A DNA stretch of 34,912 nt from JAKALX01 sp964508715 (GCA_964508715.1 CAZDUX010000025.1:1-34912), one strand, 5' to 3'; shown: positions 26,201 through 34,552, numbered from the stretch's first letter. Translations and numbers: made by a program. The notes: a model not told the origin generated them from the sequence alone.

Positions 26201-27487
26201 TCAGCGCGCCGGGTGCCGCCGGGGAGCCGGGCCGCGTGCATCGCGCGGAACAAAGCGGCGCGGAGGCTGGTTCACCCGTTCGCGAATGCGCGTCGCCGGT
26301 GGCTCCTGGCGGGCCGGCGGCTGCCAGTTCCCGAGATCCTTGAGACGCGGGTCCGCAGGGGCCATGCGTACGATCGGCACCGAAACGCCTGCCTCCCGCT
26401 GCATCCGCGTCATGTCGCGCGACTGCTCGGGCGAGACGAGCGTGACCACGAGCCCGCTTTCGCCAGCACGCGCCGTGCGGCCCGAGCGGTGGAGGTACGT
26501 CTTCGTATCCTCTGGGATGTCGTAGTGAAGGACGAGTTCGACGCCATCGACGTGGATACCGCGGGCGGCGACGTTCGTGGCGACGAGCACCGGGCTCTGG
26601 CCGCTGGCGAACGCCCTCAGGGTGCGTTCACGGCGGTTCTGGTTGAGGTCACCGTGGATGGGTGCCGCGTTGAGCCCGCGCCGGTTGAGCTGATGAGCGA
26701 GGCGGTCGGCCCCATGCTTTGTGCGGACGAAGACGATGGTGCGCCCGGCGTTCTCGCAGATGGCCGCGGTGGTCGCAACCTTCTCGTCGGGCTCCACCCC
26801 GATGAAGCGCTGCTCAACGGTTTCCACCGTCTGGTTGGGCGACTCGACTTCATGGCGAACAGGGTCGTGCTGGTAGCGCGCCACGAGTTCACCGATTGCG
26901 CCGTCGAGGGTGGCAGAGAAGAGCAGCGTCTGGTGACCCCCGGGCGCCTGGGAAAGGATCTGCTCGACCTGGGGAAGGAAGCCCATATCGGCCATCTGGT
27001 CAGCTTCGTCGATCACCACGAGCTTGAGGTCGGTGAGCTGGATCTCCTTGCGCTCGAGGAGGTCGTTGAGACGGCCAGGAGTAGCGACGACGATCTCGCA
27101 GCCCATGTGCAAGACCTTCACCTGCCGGAGGATCGGCACGCCGCCATACACCGCTTCGAGCGAAAGGCCGCGGGCGTTGGCGAGAGGGCCAATGCTCTCG
27201 GCCACCTGCAGCGCGAGTTCGCGGGTGGGGACGAGGATGAGGGCGCGGGGGCGCCGGCGGCGTCCCTTCTCGGTCCGCTCAACCACCGGGAGGCCGAAGG
27301 CGAGGGTCTTGCCGGAGCCGGTCTTCGCCTTGCCGCAGACATCGCGCCCGGCGAGGGCATCGGGGATGGTCAACACCTGGATTGCGAAGGGCGACGTGAC
27401 GCCGCGCTTCGTGAGGACGGCGGCAAGGTCGCTCGCAACGCCGAGGTCGGCAAACGACGGGCCCTCGGCGGGCTCGGCCGGGGGCAT
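26201..27487 (-). CDS. DEAD-box ATP-dependent RNA helicase
   Basis: The 428-residue helicase unwinds structured RNA, as in ribosome assembly or mRNA decay. The Q motif region (SFADLGVASDL..RGVTSPFAIQ), Walker A (AKTGSGKT), PTREL, DEAD (VIDEADQM), SAT, and the helicase C-terminal motifs (IVFVRTKHGADRL, ATNVAARGIHVDGVELV, HRSGRTARAG) are all present. The C-terminal tail is short and Arg/Pro-rich (PPRRFVPRDARGPAPRRHPAR), likely an RNA-binding extension. The ATG at 27487 lies about 10 residues before the Q motif. It has no Shine-Dalgarno, so an upstream TTG cannot be excluded. Confidence 0.92.
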   Translation of the reverse strand: MPPAEPAEGPSFADLGVASDLAAVLTKRGVTSPFAIQVLTIPDALAGRDVCGKAKTGSGKTLAFGLPVVERTEKGRRRRPRALILVPTRELALQVAESIGPLANARGLSLEAVYGGVPILRQVKVLHMGCEIVVATPGRLNDLLERKEIQLTDLKLVVIDEADQMADMGFLPQVEQILSQAPGGHQTLLFSATLDGAIGELVARYQHDPVRHEVESPNQTVETVEQRFIGVEPDEKVATTAAICENAGRTIVFVRTKHGADRLAHQLNRRGLNAAPIHGDLNQNRRERTLRAFASGQSPVLVATNVAARGIHVDGVELVLHYDIPEDTKTYLHRSGRTARAGESGLVVTLVSPEQSRDMTRMQREAGVSVPIVRMAPADPRLKDLGNWQPPARQEPPATRIRERVNQPPRRFVPRDARGPAPRRHPAR

Positions 27488-27854
27488 GGTGCGCACAGGT
27501 TGCGCGGGGATAGCCGGAGTCTGCGCCTCCTTGTTCTCGGGGCGCGGCGACTTCTTCGAAAGGGTCAGCAAAAGGGTGGGGTTCTCCAATTCGTAGATGA
27601 GCGTGTTGTGTGGCCTGACCTCCGCTGAGACTCCACACGAAACACACGAACGATCGGAGCGATGAGGAAAGGGCACCCGAGCGCGCCTGTGGCTGCACTC
27701 TGTAACCCAGCCTATCACAGGTTGGCGAAAGAACCGCAAAGGCCACGCGAAAGACAATCCCGGGGCAGCACGGCCGCCGCTCCCCCTTTCGGCAACCGAT
27801 CGGTTCCTTTTCCCCTGGTAGACAAGAGCAGGCGCGTTGTGAAAGCCTCCTGCG
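27488..27854. other. 367-bp divergent intergenic region
   Basis: This region separates the helicase from the secreted protein. I see no further gene, no classical riboswitch and no strong promoter. The helicase frame stays open through it, but the translation is low-quality and lacks motifs. A long 5' leader for the helicase, a common arrangement in autoregulated helicases, is possible. Confidence 0.4.
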
Positions 27855-28709
27855 ATGGTTATGCAACGCGCTCGAGGGCTCGTACGCAGCGTGGGCTTCC
27901 GGTTGGCTCTTGCGTTCTTCGCAGTGGTGGCGGCCAGCACCGGTGGCACAGTGGCGCACGCAGCCTCTCCGAACGCCCCGCCAAGCGCGACGGCCTCGGA
28001 CTTTTCGGGATCGAAGTTCAGCTACCCGATCGGTGGCACCACCGGCTGGGACATCAGCTGGCCCCAGTGCGACAACGGTGAGCGCCCACAGGGACCGATG
28101 AACTTCTCGGTGATCGGTGTGAACGGGGGCAAGATGTTCACCACGAACGACTGCCTCGACGAGATGTTCTCGTGGGCAAACAACAGCCGGACGCTGCCGC
28201 AGGTCTACATCAACACCAACGGCCTTCCCGATGGGTGGGTTTCGCCCCTCTGTGCGAAGACGGATCTCCCCTGCAACGCCTACCACTATGGGTACGAAGG
28301 CGCGGCCTTCGCCCACCGTTACGCGAAATCGCAGGGTGCCGACCCCCAGTACTGGTGGCTCGATGTCGAGACCGGCAACCACTGGACAAATGACCGCTTC
28401 CTGAACGAACGCGTCATCGCTGGTGCCATCGAATACCTGCAGGCGACGGGCCATACCCTCGGCGTGTACTCGACGCCGCGCCAGTGGGGGATTATTGCCG
28501 GAGGGTATGCGCCCGGGCTCATGAACTGGACAGCCGGGGCCGCCGACCTTGCCGAGGCCACCACCCGCTGCACACCGAAGTACGCCTTCGGCGGCGGGAC
28601 GGTGGTGCTCGTGCAGTACGTCTCCGAGCATTTCGACACGAGCTATATCTGCCCGAACACCGGGGTTGGGCGAAGGGCGACGATGCCCGTCGTGGCGACC
28701 GGCGGCTGA
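27855..28709 (+). CDS. Secreted GH25-like / glycoside hydrolase-like protein
   Basis: The 284-residue protein has a Sec signal peptide (about 1-36: basic n-region, hydrophobic FRLALAFFAVVAAS, cleavage after AHA). The mature part looks like a lysozyme-like TIM barrel: GWDISWPQCDN near the start, FSVIGVNGG, PQVYINTNG, a YHYGYEGAAFAHRYA helix, and YWWLDVETGNHW, whose Asp/Glu pair sits where GH25 keeps its catalytic acids. Four or more cysteines suggest disulfides outside the cell. A cell-wall role is plausible but the substrate is unproven. The two ATGs at 27855 and 27861 cannot be separated. Confidence 0.8.
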   Translation: MVMQRARGLVRSVGFRLALAFFAVVAASTGGTVAHAASPNAPPSATASDFSGSKFSYPIGGTTGWDISWPQCDNGERPQGPMNFSVIGVNGGKMFTTNDCLDEMFSWANNSRTLPQVYINTNGLPDGWVSPLCAKTDLPCNAYHYGYEGAAFAHRYAKSQGADPQYWWLDVETGNHWTNDRFLNERVIAGAIEYLQATGHTLGVYSTPRQWGIIAGGYAPGLMNWTAGAADLAEATTRCTPKYAFGGGTVVLVQYVSEHFDTSYICPNTGVGRRATMPVVATGG

Positions 28710-28810
28710 CACCGCTACGGGCGGCGACGCCTGCTCTCGCTCCCGGGGCCGCCGTGCTCCACGAGGGCTCCGTGCTCCCCGATACCTGGAATGACACTCG
28801 GCCGCGGTGG

Positions 28811-28841
28811 CCCATCGGGCCCCCGGCCATGGGCCGATGGG
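28811..28841. other. Imperfect hairpin between the secreted protein and the orphan gene
   Basis: CCCATCGG (28811-28818) pairs with CCGATGGG (28834-28841), and GCCC/GGGC extends the stem around one bulged G. No T-tract follows. It may end the upstream transcript or fold in the leader of the 78-residue gene. Confidence 0.4.
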
Positions 28842-28906
28842 ACGGCCACGGGTGACCCGCTCCGCGCTACGGTGAAAGCACACCTGGCACCAACCGGAGG
28901 CGTTCC

Positions 28907-29143
28907 GTGGAAAAGACTCCCATGCAAAAGGCGACCAGCACGCTCATGGCGCTCGGCCGCGGCGAGATGGAATCGCTGGCGATGGCGTTCCTCAAGAGCC
29001 ACATGCTCGCCTGCGAACTTGCCGGCACCGACAAGCCCGTCCACATCAGCAACGAGCAGCTCGGCGACCGTGTCCATGCCCTCTCCGACGACGATCTCAT
29101 CGCCCTCCTCATGCCCGTCTCGGCACTCGGCCACAGCGACTGA
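28907..29143 (+). CDS. 78-residue orphan protein
   Basis: This small protein is not recognised. It is acidic to neutral and helical (KATSTLMALGRGEMESLAMAFLKSHM; LSDDDLIALLMPVSALGHSD), with one cysteine and no signal. The frame is supported by a GGAGG site 6 bases before the GTG at 28907. An ATG at 28922 is the alternative start. It lies between the secreted protein and the MFS gene, in the same direction as both. Confidence 0.6.
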   Translation: MEKTPMQKATSTLMALGRGEMESLAMAFLKSHMLACELAGTDKPVHISNEQLGDRVHALSDDDLIALLMPVSALGHSD

Positions 29144-29234
29144 GTCCCTCGGGACAGCGAACGCGCCGCTTCGGCTGAACGACGCGGGCATCGCGACGAT
29201 GTGACCCGCACCTGCCCTCGGGCGTCCAGCCCTG

Positions 29235-29240
29235 TACGCT
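29235..29240 (+). promoter_or_regulatory. -10-like hexamer TACGCT, leaderless GTG start
   Basis: TACGCT lies 6 bases before the GTG at 29247 with no Shine-Dalgarno. Confidence 0.5.
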
Positions 29241-29246
29241 TCCCGC

Positions 29247-30476
29247 GTGCAGCGCAAGTGGCTCGGGGTTGTCCTCGCCTCGCTCTTCATCAACACCAGC
29301 TACGGCACGCTCTCCTATGCCTTCAGCGTGCTCGTCACGAAGAGCGGGCCCGGCGGTGAGTTCGGAGCCGCGTGGGTGTCCGCCGGGTTTGCGGCGGCGC
29401 TCCTCGTTTCTGGCCTTTGTGCCATCTTCGTCGGCACCGTTGCCGACCTTTTTGGCACACGCCGGGTCATGGCCGCAGGCGCCCTGGTTGGCGCCGCCGG
29501 GCTTGCCCTCGTTGGTCTCTGCCGGGAGCCATGGCAGTTCATTGTTGTCATGCTCGTGCTCAATGGGCCGGCGATGGCCGCAACCTTCTATGAGCCGGTC
29601 TATGTGCTGATGAACCGCTGGTTCGAACCACGCGAGCGCGGCCGCGCCTACGGTGTCCTCACCCTGCTCTCGGGCTTCTCGATCACCATCTTCACGCCGC
29701 TCACGCGCTGGCTCGTGCACGACCTCGGTTGGCGGCAGGCGGTCGCCGTGCTCGGGGTCATCCTGCTCGCCGTCGGTACCCTCGTGCCCCTCCTCGTGCG
29801 CGAACCGCCACAGAAACGCGGGCAGGCAAGGCCCGCCGGTCCGCGCGCCTTCCTTGCCGAATCACGTGCCGGCCTGCGCCAGACAACCGCGCCGTTCTGG
29901 CTCTTCACGGCGGCGTTTTTCGTGGCCACGGTTGCGTTCAACGGCTACCAGTTCCACATGGTTGCCCAGCTCGAAACGCGTGGTTTCCGCGAGGCCGATG
30001 TTGCGAACGTCATCGCTCTCACGGGGATCATCAGCCTCCCCGCGCGCCTCATTCTGCCGATGTCCTCGGGCCGGGCGCCGAGTGCCATCCTCCTGGCGAT
30101 CTGCATGGTGATGCTTGGCGCCGCCGCCCTGGTCGCCGCGTCGGCCGGGGCGTGGTGGCAGGTCTGGCTCTATATCGGTGTGTTTGGCGTGGTCTTTGGC
30201 TCGGTCTATCCGCTGCGTGCACTCGCCGTCTCAGAACGCTTTTCGGGGCCCTACTTCGGGCGGATCATCGGGATCCAGGCGCTTTTCGTGGCACTCGGGA
30301 GGGCGCTCGGGCCACTCATCATGGGCCTCGCCGGGACCGATGAGGCTGGTTATCAGCTTGGCTTTCGCGTTGCGGGGGCCACGCTCCTGCTCAGTGCTGT
30401 CGCCACATGGCTCGCACTGCGCCGTACCGCTCCCGAACCGCGAGCATTCGAGCCGCTCCTAGAAGACGCGTCGTGA
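29247..30476 (+). CDS. Major facilitator superfamily transporter
   Basis: The 409-residue protein has about twelve membrane segments in two halves with a basic central loop (REPPQKRGQARPAGPRAF). The MFS loop 2-3 motif is GTVADLFGTRRVM, and MNRWFEPRERGRAYG resembles the equivalent region of monocarboxylate or OFA-type carriers. The transported substrate is unknown. The GTG at 29247 is supported by TACGCT upstream. Its 3' end overlaps the convergent flavin reductase-like gene by 18 bp. Confidence 0.93.
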   Translation: MQRKWLGVVLASLFINTSYGTLSYAFSVLVTKSGPGGEFGAAWVSAGFAAALLVSGLCAIFVGTVADLFGTRRVMAAGALVGAAGLALVGLCREPWQFIVVMLVLNGPAMAATFYEPVYVLMNRWFEPRERGRAYGVLTLLSGFSITIFTPLTRWLVHDLGWRQAVAVLGVILLAVGTLVPLLVREPPQKRGQARPAGPRAFLAESRAGLRQTTAPFWLFTAAFFVATVAFNGYQFHMVAQLETRGFREADVANVIALTGIISLPARLILPMSSGRAPSAILLAICMVMLGAAALVAASAGAWWQVWLYIGVFGVVFGSVYPLRALAVSERFSGPYFGRIIGIQALFVALGRALGPLIMGLAGTDEAGYQLGFRVAGATLLLSAVATWLALRRTAPEPRAFEPLLEDAS

Positions 30477-31172
30477 CGGAGAGCGCTCTGCCCGCTCCTT
30501 TTCGACGATCCCTTCGACGCCCTCTGCCTTGCGCTCCTCATCGACCCGCGCCTCGGTCTCCTCGCGCTGTTCGCGCTCTTCCACCGTCTCGGCGATGAGG
30601 CGTCCCTCGGCACTCGTCGTCACGGCCGCTTCGAGCGGTTCGGAGATGACCGCATAGTTCGGGCCGCCGATGTACGTCAGCGGGCTGTAACGGCGCTCGG
30701 CCAGCAGCCAGCGGCCCGCATACGCCTCGTCGATGGCCTGGACCTTGAGGACGCTGCCAACGAAGAGGGTGTGGTCGCCAACGGGGATGACGTCGTGCAG
30801 CCCACATTCGATCCATGCGAGGCAGCCTTCGATGAGCGGCGCCTCGACTCTGAGACCGCGAAACGTCTGCAGGTCCGCGGCCTCGATCTTGTTGTTCTCG
30901 AGCCCGGACATCGAGCCCAGGAAAGCAGTCTGCTTGAGGAGGTCCGGTCCGGGGATATTGATCGCGAACTCTTCGCTGAACCGGATCATGTCGGCCGTAT
31001 GGCGATGCGGGTGGATCGCCAGGCCGATGAGCGGGGGAGTCATGGAAAGCGGGAGGGTCCACGCAACTGGCGCGGCGTTTGCAGCGCCGCGCCAGGATGT
31101 GGTGACGATTGCGACCGGCCCCGGATTCAGGAGACGCCGGGCGTCGGTCTCATCGCAGAGGCGCCGGACCAT
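30459..31172 (-). CDS. Flavin reductase-like, FMN-binding split-barrel protein
   Basis: The 237-residue protein resembles the flavin reductase family that supplies reduced FMN or is itself a flavoprotein. The N-terminal PGPVAIVTTSWRGAANAAPVAWTLPLSMTPPLIGLAI and the following EFAINIPGPDLLKQ are typical, as is the GDHTLFVGSVL strand. The last about 55 residues are an extra highly charged helix (ETVEEREQREETEARVDEER), not part of the barrel. A GGGGAGGG site precedes the ATG. The gene lies 29 bp after the XRE regulator on the same strand, so the pair is probably an operon. Confidence 0.88.
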   Translation of the reverse strand: MVRRLCDETDARRLLNPGPVAIVTTSWRGAANAAPVAWTLPLSMTPPLIGLAIHPHRHTADMIRFSEEFAINIPGPDLLKQTAFLGSMSGLENNKIEAADLQTFRGLRVEAPLIEGCLAWIECGLHDVIPVGDHTLFVGSVLKVQAIDEAYAGRWLLAERRYSPLTYIGGPNYAVISEPLEAAVTTSAEGRLIAETVEEREQREETEARVDEERKAEGVEGIVEKERAERSPSRRVF

Positions 31173-31201
31173 GAGCGTCCCTCCCCGGGGCTTCGTGCCT
31201 C

Positions 31202-31603
31202 TTAGTGGCTGCCGTTCCCGTTTGCGGCGAGAGAAAGGCCACCCACCGGCTGCGTGCGGCGCCAGCGCAGGAAGTTCCAGTAGGCGAGGAGTTCCGGCAG
31301 ATCCTCCGGATGCTTCTCGAGCTCGCTGATGAGTTCAGCGATGTGGCTGTCCTTCACGTAGAGCATGTCGCCGTCTTCGCCGAGGAAGTAGTGCAGCGGG
31401 CGATTGAGGATGCGGGCCACGTTGAGGAGCATGTCGATGCCAACGGAACGCTGGCCGGCTTCGTAGAGACTGATCGCGCTCTGGGTAGTGTTGAGGGCGG
31501 TGGCCAGCTGGCCCTGGCTCATCCCGGCATCGCGCCGGGCGGTGCGGATACGGTTGCCAAGGCTCGCCGAAACGGGTGCCTTGCCTTCGAACGTTGTCTT
31601 CAT
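31202..31603 (-). CDS. XRE-family helix-turn-helix regulator
   Basis: The 133-residue protein has an N-terminal Cro/C1-type HTH: LGNRIRTARRDAGMSQGQLA, then TTQSAISLYEAGQRSV, then a third and fourth helix (about residues 15-75). The C-terminal half is short and helical (ISELEKHPEDLPELLAYWNFLRWRR) and may dimerise. It starts with a GGAAGG site 7-8 bases upstream. It is the first gene before the flavin reductase-like gene, so it may regulate that gene and itself. Confidence 0.9.
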   Translation of the reverse strand: MKTTFEGKAPVSASLGNRIRTARRDAGMSQGQLATALNTTQSAISLYEAGQRSVGIDMLLNVARILNRPLHYFLGEDGDMLYVKDSHIAELISELEKHPEDLPELLAYWNFLRWRRTQPVGGLSLAANGNGSH

Positions 31604-32086
31604 GGCCTACCTTCCGAAGCGCGCCCTTCCCTGGAAGAACGCCCTTCATCATACGAATGTGCAATCACCGTAGGGCGCAAAAAGCTTCAGGTCAAACGAA
31701 AGACTCAATACCCTGCATTCGCGTGGCATGCGCGCCGCGGGGCCGCTTCACGGGCCGGGGGGGTTACCCTCCATCGCCCGCCCCTGCCTCCGACTGGTTG
31801 CACACGCCCGGCAGGCGCATTCCCGGTCAGATTCACTTCGGAATCCGGCGTGCTCGGTTTGGCCCGTACCGTCATCAGGTCATGCTTTCGAACCGCCCGG
31901 CAGCCGGGCCGATAACGAGCCGGGAGCCACACGCTGCCAGGACAAAGCAGCAATCGCTGTGCTATTTCAATATCGAAATACTCGATGCTCCGATAACCGG
32001 GGTCAATTGATACCCCTTACTGCTTGACAGGCGGCCACGCCGATGCAACGAAAGCTCCTGCAGCCGGAGCGCGCGGAACCCGCTGG
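31604..32086. other. 483-bp intergenic region with AT-rich palindromes
   Basis: No gene is supported here. A possible -10 TATGAT for the XRE gene lies on the minus strand at 31648-31653. Near 31963-32016 the composition turns AT-rich against a GC-rich background. This part holds TATTTC (31963-31968) / GAAATA (31975-31980) and GGGGT (31999-32003) / ACCCC (32012-32016) around TCAATTGA. Confidence 0.5.
31963..31980. promoter_or_regulatory. Operator-like palindrome TATTTC-N6-GAAATA
   Basis: Perfect 6-bp arms with a 6-base centre lie in an AT-rich island of the 483-bp gap. The symmetry suits a dimeric HTH protein, for example the XRE regulator encoded next door, but it is 360 bp from that gene. 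Confidence 0.35.
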
Positions 32087-32818
32087 CTACCGCCCCGCCT
32101 GCAAACGGGTGACCAGCGGCTCGGGCAGCCCCACCTCTCGCATTCGCCGTTGAGTAGTCGCCACGTCGTATTCGACCCGGTGAAAGGTGATGCTCCCGGC
32201 ATCGGTATCGAGGACGGCGTACGAGGCTCGCGGGTCCCCATCGCGGGGCTGACCCACACCGCCCGGGTTGAAGCAGAGCCGCTCCTCGCCGAGTTCGACC
32301 ACTGCCCCATCCTCGGGCGCAAATGCATCGAAGCGGCCCGGCGCCACCTCGCGGATGATGAGCGGCAGGTGGGTGTGGCCAACACAGCTATAGGGTGTCT
32401 CCATCAGGGCGAAGTGGCCGCGCGCTGTCTCGAACGTCGTCAGGTATTCCCAGAGCGGGTCGCGCAGTGTGCCGTGCGTGAGCGTGTAGAAGCCGTCGCG
32501 TTCGATTTTCGGCAGGTTTGCCAGCCACTCACGGCTTGCCGTGGAGATGCGCTCGGCCGTCCATTTCGCCGCCTCGGCTGCCACCGGGTTGAACCACTCG
32601 GTGCCAATGAGCCCCGCCGCCGCGGCATCGTGGTTCCCCATCACGCAGGTCGCGCCCTCGATCACCATGAGTTCGATCACGCGGTCGGGCTCGGGCCCAT
32701 AGCCGACGAGGTCACCAAGGTGCCAGACACGGTCGGCCCGCTCGGCATCCGCATCGGCCAGCACCGCCTCGAGCGCAACGAGGTTGGCATGGACATCAGA
32801 GAGCACCACGACGCGCAT
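32087..32818 (-). CDS. Calcineurin-like metallophosphoesterase
   Basis: The 243-residue protein has the binuclear-metal phosphoesterase motifs in order: LSDVHAN at residue 6, WHLGDLVGYGPEPD, VMGNHD, a histidine in TLTHGTL, and CVGHTHLP. It belongs to the compact YfcE-like group that hydrolyses phosphodiesters or phosphomonoesters; the substrate is unknown. The frame is open to 32854, but ATG 32818 gives the exact family N-terminus (MRVVVLSDVH) and is preceded at 6 bases by TACGCT. It is divergent from tsaE across 56 bp. Confidence 0.92.
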   Translation of the reverse strand: MRVVVLSDVHANLVALEAVLADADAERADRVWHLGDLVGYGPEPDRVIELMVIEGATCVMGNHDAAAAGLIGTEWFNPVAAEAAKWTAERISTASREWLANLPKIERDGFYTLTHGTLRDPLWEYLTTFETARGHFALMETPYSCVGHTHLPLIIREVAPGRFDAFAPEDGAVVELGEERLCFNPGGVGQPRDGDPRASYAVLDTDAGSITFHRVEYDVATTQRRMREVGLPEPLVTRLQAGR

Positions 32819-32824
32819 TCGCGA

Positions 32825-32830
32825 AGCGTA
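32825..32830 (-). promoter_or_regulatory. -10-like hexamer TACGCT, leaderless start
   Basis: TACGCT lies 6 bases before the ATG at 32818, whose protein start is independently fixed by the phosphoesterase motif. Confidence 0.55.
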
Positions 32831-32861
32831 CACGGGCGTATGGCATAACGGCACTCGACCC

Positions 32862-32867
32862 TATACT
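32862..32867 (+). promoter_or_regulatory. -10 hexamer TATACT, leaderless tsaE start
   Basis: TATACT, one base from consensus, lies 7 bases before the ATG of tsaE. The interval GGCGAGG is too close to the start to serve as a normal ribosome-binding site. Confidence 0.55.
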
Positions 32868-32874
32868 GGCGAGG

Positions 32875-33345
32875 ATGGCGGATTTGCACGACCTCGAACT
32901 CGCAACGACCGGCGAGGAGGAGACGCGCCAGCTTGGTGAACGGCTCGGCCGCGCCCTGCGCAAGGGCGATATCGTCCTCCTCAGTGGCGACCTCGGAACC
33001 GGCAAAACGTGCCTCACCCAGGGCATTGGCCGGGGCCTCGAGTGCCGGGCGCCCGTGAACAGCCCGAGCTTCGTCCTCATGAACGAGTACGAAGGCCGCG
33101 AAACCCTCTTCCACGTCGATCTGTACCGGATTGAGGACGTCGAGGAACTCGACGAACTCGGTCTCTGGGATTACGCCGAGCGCGGCATCCTCGTCATCGA
33201 ATGGCCCGAGCGCGGCGCCGAACTCCTCCCGGGCGATGGCCTGGTGATCGAGCTCCGTTACGGCGATATCGACAGGCAGCGGCGGCTCAAGTTCCTGCCC
33301 CGGGGCGAACGCGGCGACGAGCTGGTCGCCACCCTGTCGGCGTGA
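32875..33345 (+). CDS. tsaE: tRNA t6A37 threonylcarbamoyltransferase ATPase TsaE
   Basis: TsaE (156 residues) is the ATPase that resets the TsaB-TsaD complex when it installs N6-threonylcarbamoyl-adenosine at A37 of ANN-decoding tRNAs. Walker A is GDLGTGKT at about residue 38, with the family motifs VNSPSFVLMNEYEGR, FHVDLYRIEDVEELDELGL and VIEWPERG. Its stop overlaps the tsaB GTG by four bases, so the two partners are translationally coupled. tsaD and tsaC are not in the window. Confidence 0.96.
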   Translation: MADLHDLELATTGEEETRQLGERLGRALRKGDIVLLSGDLGTGKTCLTQGIGRGLECRAPVNSPSFVLMNEYEGRETLFHVDLYRIEDVEELDELGLWDYAERGILVIEWPERGAELLPGDGLVIELRYGDIDRQRRLKFLPRGERGDELVATLSA

Positions 33346-33944
33346 CCATCACCCTCGCCATCGACACGGCATCGTCCGATATCGCCCTTGCCTTCGCCGT
33401 GGGCGGCGAGGTTGCCGGGTCACTCGCCCTCGATGGCTCGCAGGACCATTCGAAGCTGCTCCTGAGGGCCATCGATGAGCTCCTTGGCCCGCTCCGAAAA
33501 GAGCTGACGGCCATCCTCGTCACCCGCGGTCCGGGGAGCTATGCCGGCCTTCGCGTTGGTATCGCCACGGCCCAGGGGATCGGGCTCGCGATGGGCATCC
33601 CTGTCCGCGGCATCGGCACGATGCAGGCGGCCGCTGCCGCCGCCGGCATGGAGCGCCTCACGATCGTCCACCCCGCCGGGCGCGGCGAGTTCGCGGCGCA
33701 GGAGTTCGCCGGTGACCGGCCGCTCGGTCCGCTTCGCTCTGCCCGTGCCGAGGATCTGCGTGAGCTGACGATCGCCGGCGAAGGGGCCGGTGCGCTCGGC
33801 GGCAGGGAGGTCTCGCCCGAGGAACGCTGCCGCCTGGGCCTCGCCTGGATGCTCCCCCGTCTCGCCGAGCACCCAGATGTTGAAGCGATCTACCTGCGCG
33901 AACCGCACATTTCCACTCCCCGGCGGCCGGCCGCCGCCTCCTGA
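33342..33944 (+). CDS. tsaB: t6A biosynthesis protein TsaB
   Basis: TsaB (200 residues) is the non-catalytic ASKHA-fold partner of TsaD in t6A synthesis. The N-terminal LAIDTASSDIALAF, the mid-domain VTRGPGSYAGLRVGIATAQGIGLAMGIPVRGIGT and the length are diagnostic. The C-terminal part is shorter than in E. coli. It starts at GTG in the GTGA overlap with tsaE. The gap to ndk is 39 bp. Confidence 0.94.
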   Translation: MTITLAIDTASSDIALAFAVGGEVAGSLALDGSQDHSKLLLRAIDELLGPLRKELTAILVTRGPGSYAGLRVGIATAQGIGLAMGIPVRGIGTMQAAAAAAGMERLTIVHPAGRGEFAAQEFAGDRPLGPLRSARAEDLRELTIAGEGAGALGGREVSPEERCRLGLAWMLPRLAEHPDVEAIYLREPHISTPRRPAAAS

Positions 33945-33983
33945 TACCCAACGCACACTCGAACGAACTGGAGAAACATGTAG

Positions 33984-34442
33984 ATGGCCACCACCGAACG
34001 CACCCTGGTCCTGGTGAAGCCCGACGCCATGCAGCGCGCCCTGGCAGGTGAAATCATCGCCCGCTATGAGCGTCGCGGCCTGAAGATCGTCGGTATGAAG
34101 CTGATGCTCGTAAGCCGCGAACTCGCGGAGAAGCATTATGCCGAGCACGCCGGCAAGGGGTTCTTCCCCGGTCTCGTGGAGTACATCACGAGCTCGCCGA
34201 TCATCGCCGCAGTCCTCGAAGGGCCCCAGGCGATCCAGGCAGTCCGCGAGACCAATGGCCTCACCGACCCGATCAAGGCATCGCCCGGCAGCATCCGCGC
34301 CGATTTCGGGCTCGAGAAGGGCCGTAACCTCGTCCACGCCAGCGACGGTACGGAGAGCGCCGAGCGCGAGGTGAACCTCTGGTTCGAGGCCGGGGAGCTA
34401 CTCCCCTGGGGCCGCGATACTGACCGCTGGATCATGGAGTAG
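33984..34442 (+). CDS. ndk: Nucleoside diphosphate kinase
   Basis: NDK (152 residues) transfers the gamma-phosphate between nucleoside triphosphates and diphosphates. The N-terminus ERTLVLVKPDAMQRALAGEII and the active-site block NLVHASDGTESAEREVNLWF, holding the phosphorylated histidine, are intact; the usual HGSD is HASD here. A GGAG-like site lies upstream of the ATG. It follows tsaB closely and may share its transcript. A strong intrinsic terminator lies 110 bp after the stop. Confidence 0.97.
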   Translation: MATTERTLVLVKPDAMQRALAGEIIARYERRGLKIVGMKLMLVSRELAEKHYAEHAGKGFFPGLVEYITSSPIIAAVLEGPQAIQAVRETNGLTDPIKASPGSIRADFGLEKGRNLVHASDGTESAEREVNLWFEAGELLPWGRDTDRWIME

Positions 34443-34552
34443 CTCCTGGCGCCGGTGATCGGTGCCATCCAGTACAGTTGGACCGTTCGGCCCGCCCCGC
34501 TGCGCCGGATGGCCGCACGCAGCGGCTTTACATTTCTGGTATTGTTCGCAGT
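34443..34552. other. 110-bp interval between ndk and its terminator
   Basis: No gene is supported. The unusually long distance between the ndk stop and the terminator leaves room for a small RNA or a structured 3' UTR. A TACAGT hexamer near 34472 could be a -10, but no -35 is seen. Confidence 0.3.

Noticed and set aside
25287..27628. 412- and 471-codon plus-strand frames opposite the peptidase and helicase
   Set aside because: Both are antisense to genes with complete catalytic motifs, and the translations lack any domain.
27661..27854. c-di-AMP or other riboswitch before the secreted protein
   Set aside because: The position is suggestive for a wall-active gene, but none of the conserved core sequences could be found.
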